DNA from: Agelas oroides
Lineage: Eukaryota > Porifera > Demospongiae > Agelasida > Agelasidae
DNA length: 64,000 nucleotides
Reading direction: 5' to 3'
Assembly: GCA_949130485.1 (NCBI GenBank)
Contig: OX422205.1
Location: 186,001-250,000 of the forward strand
Below the pieces are notes generated by a model, which was not told where the DNA came from, made no database searches, and was given only the letters and a program-made list of their open reading frames with translations. Positions 21,370 through 32,919 of this stretch are shown here, one piece after another. Within the stretch, counting starts at the first letter, position 1. The number at the start of each line of letters is the position of its first letter. A program made the translations under genes and the position numbers.

Positions 21370-24300
21370 CTAGGTGAATGTAGTGATAGAAATGGTGGAG
21401 AGAGCAACTTTGTCCGGTGAAAGTTTCTGTCCATTGAGCAGCAGCTGCATGGGGTTGGTCACCCGAATGTTCCAGAACTCCACTGCCTCACTCTAGGGGG
21501 AAGAAAAAGCTAGCTATGAGAAACCATGTTAAGGTGACTTGTGTCACATTGTTCCCAAGACTTGGCTGCCATCGGTATTTGACTGCTTCCAGTATGTATA
21601 CCCAGGCTTTCACTACCTACACACGCCACAATGTCGCTCTGATAGCCTCGTTCCCAGGCCTTCATCAGCATTTCAGTATTCACTGGAAGCGATTGAATAC
21701 TGGAGGTGACAAAGGCCTGGGAACAAGGCCATGACACACGCGCCTGACCTCATCCAGTGTGGAGGTGTGGCAGAGGAGGGGGTCAGGGATTGTGAGCACA
21801 TCTCCAGTTGTAAAGTGTGTGGTCACTGCCAGGTTATAGATGGTCACACCCAATCCACCCCCAACACCATCCATCAACACACAGGCACTATGGGGAGAGG
21901 GGAGAGGGGTAATCCAACACACAGGCACTATGGGGAGAGGGGAGAGGGGTAACCCAACACACAGGCACTATGGGGAGAGGGGACAGGGGTAATCCAACAC
22001 ACAGGCACTATGGGGAGAGGGGACAGGGGCAATCCAACACACAGGCACTATGGGGAGAGGGGAGAGGGGAGAGGGGTAATCCAACACACAGGCACTATGG
22101 GGAGAGGGGACAGGGGTAATGTGCAGCTGGTAAACTCAGAGAAGTACCGTATGGTTGGTAATTTTCACGAGGTATTAATTTTCGCGTTTTTCACAAGTCA
22201 AAAGCTATTCACGAAAATTAAAACCGCAAAATTTTAGCTAACTAAGCTAACGCACGGGTCCCAGATTCACCGACCGCAAAAAATTAAAAAACACGAAAAT
22301 TTCTGAAACCCGAATTTTGGCCAGTTTCATGAAAATTTGTACCCGTGAAAATTAGCAACCATATGGTAGTCCACTAACTGCAAACCCAGGCTTTCCATTC
22401 TGCAGCTTTGGAGAACAAAATCCAGAACAGAGAGTCTGGATTAGAGACTACTAATCCACTCACTATGCCACTCTGTCCTTTGTGGTAATGAGTGCTGCCA
22501 CGCCTCCCACAAACACCTTCCCCACATTCTCCCCCTCGGCTAGCTCACTGTATGTGGCAGGGGTTTTGCTACCGGCATATGAACCAAGATACTTGTCTGG
22601 AGCAGACACGGAGGCCACCAGAGTCGAGAGCTTCTTAGCCTTTAGCTTGCCCTGATGGGAGGAATTGAATCACAGTGAGGTACATACCCAGGTGGTGATT
22701 GGAGGAGGGAAGAGTCCCCAGTTCCCACGTGCCTTACTAGCAATGAGGTTTGCCATGGAGTGCAGAAAGGCTTTCGTTTCTTCTTTTTTCTCCCTAGCCA
22801 CTGTCCACCCAGGGTCCAGGGCTGATGCCAGAGAGAGCTCTTGCAACACACCAACAAAATCTTCCTCAAACTGACACAGCTAGGAGAAACACAAGAAACA
22901 CCATGAGTGTAAAATCATCTTTTCTACTGACTGGTAGCCAGCCTAGTTCCCAGACTAGCCTGGGAATGGGACACAAGAAGATTCCAGCCCAGGCTCTGTC
23001 CTCACAAAAATGGTACTCTTTGAGGAGAGAGCCCAGGACCAACTCTAGGCAGAACGCTTACGGTTGCCTTGTTAAAGTGCAAGTCAGGATTGTTGGCAGC
23101 CACTGGGTCTTTTTCCTGTGAGTCGAGTGAGATAATTCCATCACTATCGGAAACGGGTCGTACTTTGTGGCAGTAAAGACATACCGCCTGGCTGTACGCA
23201 GAGACACACTGCTTGAGAATCTTGGAGTCTTGCTGACTTGAGAAGAACAAAGAGAGGTACGCATTCCCAAGGATCACTGTGTAGAGACAGAGGGAGGGAG
23301 ACAGGAAGGGGCAGAAAAAATAGAGGGAGAGGAATCGATGTTAATATTTATTGGCAAGATATTTGACGTACTCCATGAAATGCCATCCTTGACATCCATT
23401 GCAACAGCCTCCTTTGCTTTCTCAACGCTCTCCTTCACCTTACTCTCTCGCTCTGCAGGATCTTGCATTGAGAAGAGAGAGGTGGATGCAGTCCAGAGGA
23501 TAGCTACAGGTGAGGCACAATATTTATACAATCAAGAACTTGTGTACCTTTTCCCATTTGCCGCAGCACCATGGACATATTCCTCAGTGATTCTTTATTC
23601 TTGGACTGTGTGAGAGACAAGTCAGTTTTGACGACACAATCACATGACAAGTCATAAACCCTCTCACATGCATGAGTGCTCCTGCAAAGCAGTTGTATGC
23701 CTGCTGTACGTTCCCTGCCTTCCAATAGCACTCTCCCAGAGCATTCCATGCGTCAACGAGGGATGGGTCATGTTTTATAGCCTGTGAGAGGCACTGCTGA
23801 GCCTCAGGGCTGTGCTCAGGAAGGACATTGAGGGCCTTGCCACGCAGATGCAAATATTGAACCTTTGGCAGTGTACCTGGGAACACAGAGAACAACAAGC
23901 ACACACTAGCCTTGTTCCCAGACCTGCGAACAAGAACTGAACTGATATTAACATAATGGTTACCATCCTGAGACAAGAACTGAACTGATATTAACATAAT
24001 GGTTACCATCCTGAGACAAGAACTGAACTGATATTAACATAATGGTTACCATCCTGAGACCTTTGATACATACAGACCAGAAGTAGATATTCACTACCAG
24101 TATTTGTGTGATCATATGATTTAGAGAGACTGTAGCACCAGTTCCTTATGATAAAATCCTTGGACAGAAACTGTCATGGCTTTACCTTGCAACTTGTTGA
24201 GGAGGGAGGTGGTCTCTTGCATCTGCTGGCGTATGTCTTCCTCCTTCCTTGAGGCACACTCCACCCCATGGTGCTCAAAGTAGTGGCTGCTGAACCTGAG

Positions 24301-24536
24301 CAACTTGGTCACCGCCTCCTGTTAGGATCATAGCGTTGCACACGTGGCATAGACAAAGATTTGAACAAGGGTATTAGATAAGATAAATTTTAATTTTTAA
24401 CAGGAATGTCCCATCAGCCATTTAGCTACATCGGCAATATGCTGCAACGGGCTGATAAGAATTATCCAACCTGTGCTTGCTTTATGTCAGCTTCTGCAGC
24501 TGCAGACTGTTGGCGTTCGGAATCTTCATCCTCCAT
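21370..24536 (-). CDS. TTC5: TTC5 / STRAP, TPR stress-response cofactor
   Basis: Eleven exons: 24471-24536, 24186-24318, 23668-23876, 23548-23605, 23372-23461, 23185-23276, 23062-23115, 22733-22879, 22464-22651, 21749-21887, 21370-21492; 432 residues (human 440). TTC5 is a TPR protein with a C-terminal OB-fold; it acts as a p300 cofactor and in tubulin mRNA autoregulation by recognising nascent tubulin N-termini. Recognised segments include GKALNVLPEHSPEAQQCL, DAWNALGECYWKAGNVQQAY, LRNMSMVLRQM, ILGNAYLSLFFS and NNPDLHFNKAT in TPR order, then GVTIYNLA and RVTNPMQLLLNG in the OB-fold. Exon 8 ends AAG|GCACGT, so intron 8 appears to be of the GC-AG class. Beta-tubulin, the regulatory target known from mammals, lies in the same window. 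Confidence 0.95.
21643..21730. repeat. Foldback repeat of the AGCCTCGTTCCCAGGC family
   Basis: 88 bp with arms TAGCCTCGTTCCCAGGCCTT and AAGGCCTGGGAACAAGGCCA and an inner loop that includes ACTGGAAGCGAT, also found in the copy at 59071-59171. It is in TTC5 intron 10. Confidence 0.85.
21880..22120. repeat. Minisatellite, about 40-bp unit, six copies
   Basis: Units contain CCAACACACAGGCACTATGG and a variable run of GGGGAGA. The array begins at the acceptor end of TTC5 exon 10 and overlaps its first bases. Confidence 0.9.
22145..22368. mobile_element. MITE-like element with 25-bp inverted ends and TA borders
   Basis: 224 bp whose ends TACCGTATGGTTGGTAATTT and TACCATATGGTTGCTAATTT (read inward on opposite strands) match at almost every base. 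TA at both borders fits a Tc1/mariner-type nonautonomous element. It is non-coding and lies in TTC5 intron 9. Confidence 0.7.
23935..24062. repeat. 43-bp tandem repeat, three copies
   Basis: Units of AAGAACTGAACTGATATTAA followed by CATAATGGTTACCATCCTGA in TTC5 intron 2. Confidence 0.9.
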
Positions 24537-24641
24537 ACTGTATCTTCTCTCTGCGAGTGACGAAAGATTACGAAACCGCAAGTAGGGGGCGTGGCTGAGT
24601 CTGCAAGGGAAGGTGCGAACGATCCCCACTTATTTGCGAGA
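24537..24641. promoter_or_regulatory. Bidirectional promoter interval (TTC5 / CNBD1-like)
   Basis: 105 bp between divergent start codons; GC-rich in the middle (GGGGGCGTGGC) and without a TATA box. Confidence 0.5.
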
Positions 24642-27560
24642 ATGGCGAGCCCTGTCTGGATGAGGACAGCCTCTCACGGCACGTGTAAGGAGGGGGCGAT
24701 ACCTTCGGGAGCGCGCCACAGGCGGGCAGGTACACTGTAGCTAATATTAAAGGAGGAGGTAAATGATGGCGGTCGGTCTATTTGATCTATTTATCTTCAC
24801 TGCAAGTATCCTTGGACTCGTGGCAGCGTGGGCAGCGTGTAGAGATCAACTACAGCAAGCTGATGGAGCTCTGTCTCCGCTCATTGCCTCAGGGCAGTGA
24901 TGCAGACCTGACAACAAGGTCCACTGAAAACACACACCTGCAGTCTAAGAATATTGTCGCATTTTTTTTAACGTATATATACTTTCTTGTTTGTTTGTTT
25001 GTTTTCCTCCAGGCTGAGTCATGATCATTTTATGGCAGAGTATTCCTCCATTTTTAACCAGAGGAGAAGGACTGGCCGAGCAAAAAGCTGCTGCACCACT
25101 AGACACAGCTGCAGAGGTGAGGCCACATCAGGGGATGAAAGATAGGCAGAGTGTATATACATTTACAGAACTGTTGGTTGGTAACTGAACTACTAACGGC
25201 AGGTATCTATGCTGGTAGTATTTTTACCCATACCTAGACACTAGCAGTCCTACTCACGACATCTCCACTTACATGGTGGCTATTCATGGGAGAGACCACA
25301 AGGAACAGAAGGTCATTGATTTGAATGCCAGGCTGAAAGCCATGCAGAGCATCACCAGAAAGCTGTGAGCCTTTTGAGGACATCACTATATCCTGCAGTG
25401 TGCACAGTCCCAATTATGTATGTCGTTTCTCCGTAGGCCAATCCAGCGCACTGATATGGAGGTGAAGCAACTATCCCAGCATCTTTCCCACTTTCCAGCT
25501 CTCTTCCCCTCTACCCTTCCTCCCACGGTGCTGGTAGGCATAGCTGCAAGAGCTCTCGGAGAGACAATACCTAAACAGGGATACTCATGTAAGAATGCTA
25601 TGCATACTTCAGGCAATGATACACTTATGCACTCATGTACACTCATACTAGTACATGTATCCTACATACAGTTTGAAGTAAGTATGACTCACACTTATGC
25701 ACTCATGTACACTCATACTAGTATCCTACATACAGTTTGAAGTAAGTACGACTCACACTTATGCACTCATGTACACTCATACTAGTATCCTACATACAGT
25801 TTGAAGTAAGTACGACTCACACTTATGCGCTCATGTACGCTCATACTAGTATCCTACATACAGTTTGAAGTAAGTACGACTCACACTTATGCGCTCATAC
25901 TAGTATCCTACATACAGTTTGAAGTAAGTACGACTCCACTGAATCCAGTACTAACTTTATACCCTATATTATGTGCTTCAGTACCAGGTAAAGGAGGCGT
26001 GTACCTAATCCTACAAGGAAGTGTGGAGATGATTTCACAAGATTCTGTCTCCAAGAAGACATCCTCAACTGTGGTAAGCTGTGCACAACTGAGCAGTAGC
26101 ATTGAAGTAACATGTTGCTTGGTTACAACCTTATAGTTTCAAGCAGGTGAGAGTTTCGGAGTACTGGAGAGCAATGAGCAGCCAGTGAAATCAAGGTACT
26201 GCAGTCACTTTTATTGCACAAGTATCAGTTAAAGATGAACTTTATTTCTCTTTGTATATATAGCTACCCTGTGTTTGTCACATGCGAGGCGTGTGTGCTA
26301 CTGAGGATCACTGTATTTGACTATCAGAGAGTACTCCAGGTAATAACGATTAGTGTGAGTCTAACTAACCTCCTTCCCAGGCTCTCCTCAGGGTGCAGGG
26401 GAGAGCCTGGGAAGGAGGCTAAGCCACAACAGATGGAGCATCTTTTAATTCCTGCTTTAGAATTGCCACACAGTTGTGAGCAGTGAGAAAACGCAGCTGG
26501 TGAAGTCTTGCCCGCTGCTGCATGCTGTGAGTCCCTCAGTGCTGAGCAAGCTGGTGGAAGCCATCACATGGGAAACAGTGCCAGAGAACACGAGTTAGTG
26601 GCTTTATCCACACTGTCATGGGAGTAGCTGTCCACTTGTATGTCTTGCTCGTCCCCCATACACACAGCTTTGCTAGAAGAGGGGCAGGCCATTGAAAGAG
26701 TGGGGTTCATCAAAGAAGGGAATTGTTTGGCATATGCCAAGGTCCCCAATACGCCCAGACCTGTGCAGGTTGGTACACAGCAATGTCTGTGTTGCCAAAC
26801 GCTTTCAGTGGTGTGGTATATTCTTCATATTATAATTGTGCAGGTATGCATTGGTGAGCTAGGTCCAGGCAGCTGTATTGGAGAGCTGCTCTTGAGGGGA
26901 AGGGAAACTCAGCCGTATGCTACTGTCTCTGCAACCCAATTGAGGGTTGGATGGGTCAGCGGTACAGCCATCAGAGGCAAGTGTTGGGGAGCCACTGAAA
27001 TGGTTGAAAACTGTCAGCTCACATGCAGTCTACTTTCATAGTCAATGAAGTGGACAAGCACATCCTCTCAGACAGGCCCCTAGCCATCCCCATCCCAACA
27101 CAGGTTAGGCTCCTTCCCAGACCACCAAACACCTGGCCTGGGAAGAAGATTGAGCACATCTTACATGCCTGTCCTGATTTTCATTTAATAAAGGAGGCAC
27201 TACGAAATAAGTATGCTGATGAGCTGCTTGACAAACAGTGGAAGAAGATGAGGGTAAGGCTTTGGGAGTATTTGTTAAGACCAAACATGCTTGTGCTGGC
27301 TATTGGGAAACAATTTGTCCTATCCTCTTGTGAGGGTCAGAAGATGAACACCTTTGAACTGGAGAAGGAATGAACATTCTAACTTAAAGCTAGTGCTTTC
27401 CATGGTCTATAAAATTACAGTATCCCCACCCACCTATACACACATACAGCAAGATATTATGACTGAGGTGATAGTGGAGCGTGGCATTATGCTGGGTAGA
27501 AGCAAGTGGAGACATTCATCTGAACATGGACAAAAGACATTTTCATCAGTTACAAACTAA
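24642..27560 (+). CDS. CNBD1: CNBD1-like cyclic nucleotide-binding domain protein
   Basis: Fourteen exons: 24642-24684, 24807-24918, 25013-25116, 25238-25364, 25437-25588, 25982-26073, 26137-26195, 26264-26339, 26461-26593, 26668-26768, 26844-26961, 27042-27103, 27194-27253, 27450-27560; 449 residues (human CNBD1 436). An N-terminal segment EINYSKLMELC and LSHDHFMAEYSSIF match CNBD1 (HINYGQLNALC, LSAHDTFMKQYPKVF). Two cyclic nucleotide-binding-like folds follow: GGVYLILQGSVEM with QAGESFG, then ERVGFIKEGNC with GPGSCIGELLL. The typical phosphate-binding-cassette Arg is not obvious, so ligand binding is uncertain. The function of CNBD1 is poorly known. The first exon and two weak donors (after 24918 and 26593) are less certain than the rest. 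Confidence 0.82.
25664..25935. repeat. About 62-bp tandem repeat, about four to five copies
   Basis: Units contain CTAGTATCCTACATACAGTT and GAAGTAAGTACGACTCACAC in CNBD1-like intron 5. One unit near the end lacks part of the sequence. Confidence 0.9.
26366..26421. repeat. Foldback repeat of the AGCCTCGTTCCCAGGC family
   Basis: 56 bp with perfect arms AACCTCCTTCCCAGGCTCTC and GAGAGCCTGGGAAGGAGGCT around a 13-base loop, in CNBD1-like intron 8. A related, looser hairpin is at 27104-27149. Confidence 0.85.
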
Positions 27561-27613
27561 TATCTGTACACACTACTACACAAACACATTGTACAGATCC
27601 ATTCTATAAATAT

Positions 27614-28999
27614 CTAGGAGTTGGTTGGAGGTGGTAGCTGAGTGTTTGGTTGTATGATACTCGGAATGCCGAGTGCTCTCTTAATGGAAGGAATTTTCAG
27701 CAGCAAGATCTGAGCAGTGGACAGCAGGCCATTGGTCACCCAGTACATGAACAGGGCCTGGTGGAGAGAGACAGAATGCTTTGACAGCAGAATGATTGCC
27801 TCATTCTCCACATATAGGATATATATAATTATAGGATATGCACAATACGAAATGCATGCTACTACAATGGCCTTGAATGATTTGGTCCACTTACTGAGGG
27901 AAAGGTGGAGCTGACAGGCAGAATCACCACAGCCATGACCCTCAAGAACATTTTCATCCTTTGGTGTACCTCATTAGTAGTAGGGGACCCTCCCTCTCCT
28001 CCCAACTGTGTAACCGAGAGAAGAAAACAACATTCATACCCCTTGTCTTGAGTCTCAAACCTCAGCTCTTTATTGTGCATTCACACAGAATGATCCAGGT
28101 AATGGCATGTTTCATCACACATAAACACTACCGCAACTAGCCACGTGGCTTGGGTACAAGGCACGTGCACGTGACCAGCAAGTAGGGTTAAGTTTAGCCG
28201 ACTCCTGATTTAATACCTCTATATTGAGGATAAAGGACCCGCATGCCAGCACAGGAAGGGCAAAGGTGGGGTCAGGGATGGTGAGGTCAGTGAACCAGAG
28301 TGTTCCTCCCGTCTTCATGCTGTGAACAGGGAACTGTGCCATTCCGCGGAGAGCCATAAAGAAGGAGACAAAAATGGGCATCTGCAGCAGTGGCATTACA
28401 AACATCTTTATAGGGTTGCAGCCATGCTCACTGTAGAGGCGAAGCAACTTCTGGGACTCTTGAACAACCCTCTGCTGGTCTCCAGATGCCCGGTAAGCTG
28501 CCATTCTTTGATTTATCTCCTGAAGCTGAGGTTGTAAGTTGGCCAGCTTGGCAGCATTGATCTGCACTGCTACACTCGGCAGAAACAGAGCCACTTTCAG
28601 GGCCACAGTCATTGCCACAATGGAGACCCACCATGAGAGGTGGGCGTGGTCATGGAGGAACTCAAGTGTGGTCTGCACAAGCCCCACTGGGGTGTATCCG
28701 CCGAGACCAAGACTGCTTAGCTCACCTTGCTGTGGTATAACATTTGACACTGCCTGTACGACTACATCAGGGTTGGTTTCTAGTCCACTGTCTGCGGGTA
28801 AGCTTTCAGTAGAGTGTGTTCTTGTACTAGCAGAGCTGGTTGCACTCGAGCTTAACAGTCTGGGAGGCAGGCCAGTGCCAAGTCTGCTTCTCAGCACAGT
28901 AACATAGCTGAACCTCTCTCTAACAGGATAGAGTCCCCGCCCACCGTAGCAACGAATACAGCAGAGAAGAGCTGCCTTAGGACCACAACTCCAGGACAT
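27614..28999 (-). CDS. OXA1L: OXA1L mitochondrial inner-membrane insertase
   Basis: Three exons, all phase 0: 28217-28999, 27895-28005, 27614-27757; 345 residues. OXA1L (YidC/Oxa1/Alb3 family) inserts mitochondrially made proteins into the inner membrane. The N-terminus (about 80 residues, Arg/Ser-rich, few acids) fits a mitochondrial presequence. Then come LGLGGYTPVGLVQ, WWVSIVAMTVALKVALFLP, the matrix loop LQPQLQEINQRM, PLLQMPIFVSFFMALRGMA, a GGTLWFTDLTIPDP loop, and VMAVVILPVSSTFPSALFMY with the terminal TM. The C-terminal matrix tail that contacts ribosomes in human OXA1L is short here (about 20 residues after IKRALGIP). A CACGTG lies just upstream at 29004-29009. Convergent with the CNBD1-like gene, 53 bp apart. 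Confidence 0.95.
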
Positions 29000-29289
29000 A
29001 GCCCACGTGGAATTCAGAAGTAAAATGTTTCAGCATTCGCTGAATTAGAACATTCTGTCAATTGGGCCTGCCTATGAGGGCCTCATTGTTAATTGATTTT
29101 GTATCAGCAATCATTGGCAATCACATTACAACTGAGGATCGATCAAAGAAGAAAAAAAACTGTACCAAAAATGTGCAGGGGGGTAAGGACGTCAGACAAG
29201 CACCGCAATGCATGTTATCAAAAATGATAGCAGTAGAACTTAAGGTTCTAACTAAAAAACCGCTTGTTGGAAAACACTGTGCTTTCTAA

Positions 29290-32200
29290 TCACCGGTAGT
29301 TTCCATAACCATACGCATCGTATCCCCCTCCTCCCCCTCCTCCTCCACCGCCACCACTGTATCCTTCATACTGCCTAGGGCCACCCATCTGTGGGTAGCT
29401 CACACCACGGCTTGCATCATACCCAGACGACTGAGAGGCCTGACTAGACTGGGAGGAGGAAGGGACAACAGCATTTGAGCCCAGCAGACTGAGGATCTTG
29501 GCTTGCAGGTCAGCTTGTTGGCGCTGGATGTCATCCGATGAGGCAGTCGGCTGGTTGTGTGATGGCTCTGTGGAGTGTAGAGTGTGTAGGGTGAAGATAT
29601 GATGCTGAAGAGATGCAAACACACATTTAGTACCCTAGTTAGTCTCATTTCTAAACCCAAATTGGAACAAGGTTATAGCAGGCATGGCAATCCATAGTTC
29701 TGCAGTACTTGACTATGAGTCCGCTATCTTCTTGTATATACACGTGTATGTTAGAACTAGCCTCATTCTCAACCCTCGTACCACAGCCATCAGGCTCTTG
29801 CAGCTGTGAGATCAAATCTGGGTGGAGGCGGGTGGAGGCCTGGAACAACGCTATATGAAACCGACATTTCTATTCCAGTCAAGCCATGTGTCATGGCTGA
29901 CTTTGCTAGCTTATAACATGATCCCAAGGAGGATCAACTGTATCCCAGTGACCCAGAGGGACTATGATACCAGTGTCTTCTTACTGACATGGTTCACTCG
30001 GCCTACCGGATGATTGCTGGCCAGCAGGAGCAGAATGCCTTTGTTTCTGCAGTGCGTTGATCACTGAGTGTAGCTGTTCTTGATTGAGCTGTTCCCCTGA
30101 GGCGGCCTTTGACAGCAGCTCGGAGACATCATCTTTGGAGGGGGCTGGTCTTCGAGGGGGAATCCTCCCCTCTCTCACGTTCTGGCAGTAGCGCTCGAAA
30201 TCTCGGTCAACAAGCCCCAAAGCATCGTCTAGAGGCATGTTTTTGTGCTCTGTGAAAACGGATGCACATAGGACCGGAGAATGCGAATGTGGTGGGAAAA
30301 AAAGTGTGTGTGTCAACCAGAAAACTCGGTACGAAAAACAAACAACATTTCAAAACCATGACAGTAATGCTAGGCCGAATCCTAATTTGCCAGCCTCTCA
30401 GGCTGAAGACCGTGATACAAGCATGTACAAGCCGTGAAAAACGTTTTGACTGGTTCTCCCCTACACTCTAGCTACCATGGAAGCTCAACACTTTGTGAGG
30501 ACAGCAGATGACTAACATTTTCAGCGCAAAATTTCTGTACTCTTCTGGCAGAAACCAAATGCAGATAAAAAAATTAAAACTGAACTGCAAAACGTGTATC
30601 TGTTTTGTTTCACGTAAAGGACTTGGTCTATTGATACCGCGTGTGATGACACCGTGTGTTGAATCGTAGTTGACAACCTCGCTTCCCTTACCTTGGGGGT
30701 TTCTTCCATGGAGTATAGTGAGAGTGACAGAGCGGTGCATCTCATGCTGGCTGGTGATGATAATGGCGTAGAGCAGTCCTCGCTGAGCAGCATCATCCAA
30801 TGCATCTGCCAAGGAGACTGTCGGGCTTAGGTGAACCGTCTCCACTTCAAGCTCCATGCTCTCGATGCGACTACGCACCAACTCTGCATAGTCTCTGAAA
30901 GAGAAGACAGGTGCAAGTCTCCTGTGACATCAGATAATAAATACCTTGCCACTAGAACATAGTGACAGAAAGTGTGAACACGTGTGGTCAAAACTGTTAC
31001 ACGTAATTTCCAGAATAACAGTTGTTAGAATTGGACATCTGCATTTTCCAAGACCATGCTGCCTACTGACAATTTCAGGCAAAGTTTGAAAACTGTTCTA
31101 ATTGACGCTGAAGGGTTGGGTTAAGAGCGCATGATGATGTCATTTTTTTATTGCAGAGGAAAGAGGAAGAGCGTGCAAATTCCTATTCTGGCCGTGGTGA
31201 AAGCAGAATATTTCTCGTGTACTATAAATAGCACATCCGGTTGAGTTGCAGCTTGTGTGTGGGTGAAGCGTGAGTAAAAGTAGCTGCAAAACAATTGAGT
31301 TAGAGGTTTATCAGTTCGATAACAACCACGCATTACCAAAGGAGAAGCTCAAGAGTTTGACTGAAAGGCTACGCGGCCCTCTTCAACTGTCAGGCGTGGA
31401 TAGCATTGTAACACAAAGTTCCTCGTGTCAGGAAGGGCCAACAACCGTTCCTGTGTAGCTAGAGCTTGGCAGGTAAGCTTGGAGCGTTCACATCTTGTTG
31501 ACTATGAGAGTAACACTGCGTTGTGAGGTCGTAGATCGTGGAAATGCAAACTTGTGGGAAGGTGTGTTCTATTTTTAGTACACGCGGGAGATTCTTCCTG
31601 TTTTGGAATTTTTGGCAGTTACACGCTCTTCCTCCTCCCTCCGCAATAAAAATCATCATGCGCTCTTGGTTAGGTAAAAAACTGTGTAGCACAAAAGTAG
31701 ACAGGTACGATCTTGAGTAACTTACTTCTGTTGCCTGTTGACAACCACAATCTCCATATCTGTGACCTTCTCCCCATCTCTCCTCTCTACAGGGCCCCTC
31801 CCAGGGCCACGTGGATAATCATAGTGATCTCGCTCACGCTCATCGCGTGGAGGAGGGTAGTCAAGTGGGTGGCGGTCAAGAGGGTCCCTATAGAAGTCTC
31901 TCTCCCTTGACGGGGGATAAGGGGGGAAATCCCTCGGAGGAGGGTACCTATCTCTATATCGGTCATAGGGGTCATCACGTGGGCGGCCATAACCTGGCCC
32001 CCTCATGGGAGGGCCAAACCTGTCGTAGTAGGGGTCACGATCACGATAGGGATCCCTGAAAGGAAAGGGAGGAGGTGGAGAACGGCGACCAAAACGTTCC
32101 CACTGACGAACTCTGTCAAACTCGTAACGGTCTCGAAATCTTGGTGGTGGGGAGGGAGAGCGTGGGGGTGGTGGGGGTCGTTTACGCATGGGAGGAGGGG

Positions 32201-32607
32201 GTTCTTTACGCCGCTCAGTGGCTATGTTGACGTCTGGAAGAGTGAAGTGAAAGACCATAAAAACTCTAATTTTGTGAAAATGTGAGAAGTAAATTGACAC
32301 CTCCATTTCTTTTTTACTGAAAATGCCGCTCACCTATCCTTAGGCCGTGCACCGACTTTCCATTATTTGCCCTCACCGCCTCATTCGCAGACTCTACGTT
32401 GTCAAACTGTACGAACCCGTAGCTCTTGTGCAACGAGACGCCCAGGATCTTCCCAAAGGAGCCGAACATCGTCTCCACGTCTTGTCGGGACACCTTCTCC
32501 GCGGGTAGGTTCCCGATAAATACCCGCGAGTTCATCATTTTAGGGTCAGTACTACTGGTGTTGCGCCCCTCGCGGTCAAGGCGCTCCAGCTTGTCCTCCC
32601 TTGACAT
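29290..32607 (-). CDS. NCOA5: NCOA5 (nuclear receptor coactivator 5) with N-terminal RRM
   Basis: Five exons: 32334-32607, 31726-32233, 30692-30894, 30007-30249, 29290-29567; 501 residues. Residues about 25-95 are an RRM of the hnRNPC/RALY type (RNP2 VFIGNL, RNP1 SYGFVQF). A long Arg/Asp/Tyr/Pro region follows, then the NCOA5 core: DMEIVVVNRQQKDYAELV, SLADALDDAAQRGLLYAI, the HEMHRS motif, EHKNMPLDDA, and near the end DLQAKILSLLGSN, each with a close counterpart in human NCOA5. The C-terminus is a poly-Gly/Tyr tail. Human NCOA5 binds estrogen receptors through LINLL; the aligned segment here reads VSELL. The core resembles the anticodon-binding domain of class II tRNA synthetases, as noted for human NCOA5. 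An inverted-repeat transposon sits in intron 2. Confidence 0.92.
31124..31667. mobile_element. Long copy of the CAAGAGCGCAT inverted-repeat family
   Basis: 544 bp in NCOA5 intron 2. Ends AAGAGCGCATGATGATG and, inverted, AAGAGCGCATGATGATTTT match, followed inside by AGGAAGAGCGTG on both arms. No transposase reading frame is visible, so it is nonautonomous. Confidence 0.75.
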
Positions 32608-32919
32608 TGCATGCACCAAAGCCAACCTTATCTCGCTTGCACGTGCCCTTGGTCCGCGCACTCCCGAATACCTTGCTATTTCATTCCGGATTACATGTAG
32701 ACTCTAGGTTGGGACACTCCGGCCGGCGGGTGGGCGGGCCCACCACACAAATATATCATGTCACAAGGTCATTTTAAACAGATTTTGGTGAACATAATAA
32801 ATTTGTACACACAGAATCCTTGTATTCACAATGCACAGTGTTAGCAATTCCTCTGAGAAGATTCTGGATCGAACATTGAGAGGAGGATGGAGTATGAGGA
32901 TGGATGTTTCACTGCCGGA

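Noticed and set aside
21880-22120. Regular direct repeats considered as a CRISPR array
   Set aside because: The units are contiguous without unique spacers, in an intron of an animal gene.
29062-29289. 75-residue plus-strand frame between OXA1L and NCOA5
   Set aside because: No homology, low complexity, AT-rich; the interval is best read as the OXA1L 5' flank and NCOA5 3' flank.
31270-31458. 62-residue plus-strand frame inside the long CAAGAGCGCAT element
   Set aside because: Short, with no transposase motif; the element looks nonautonomous.
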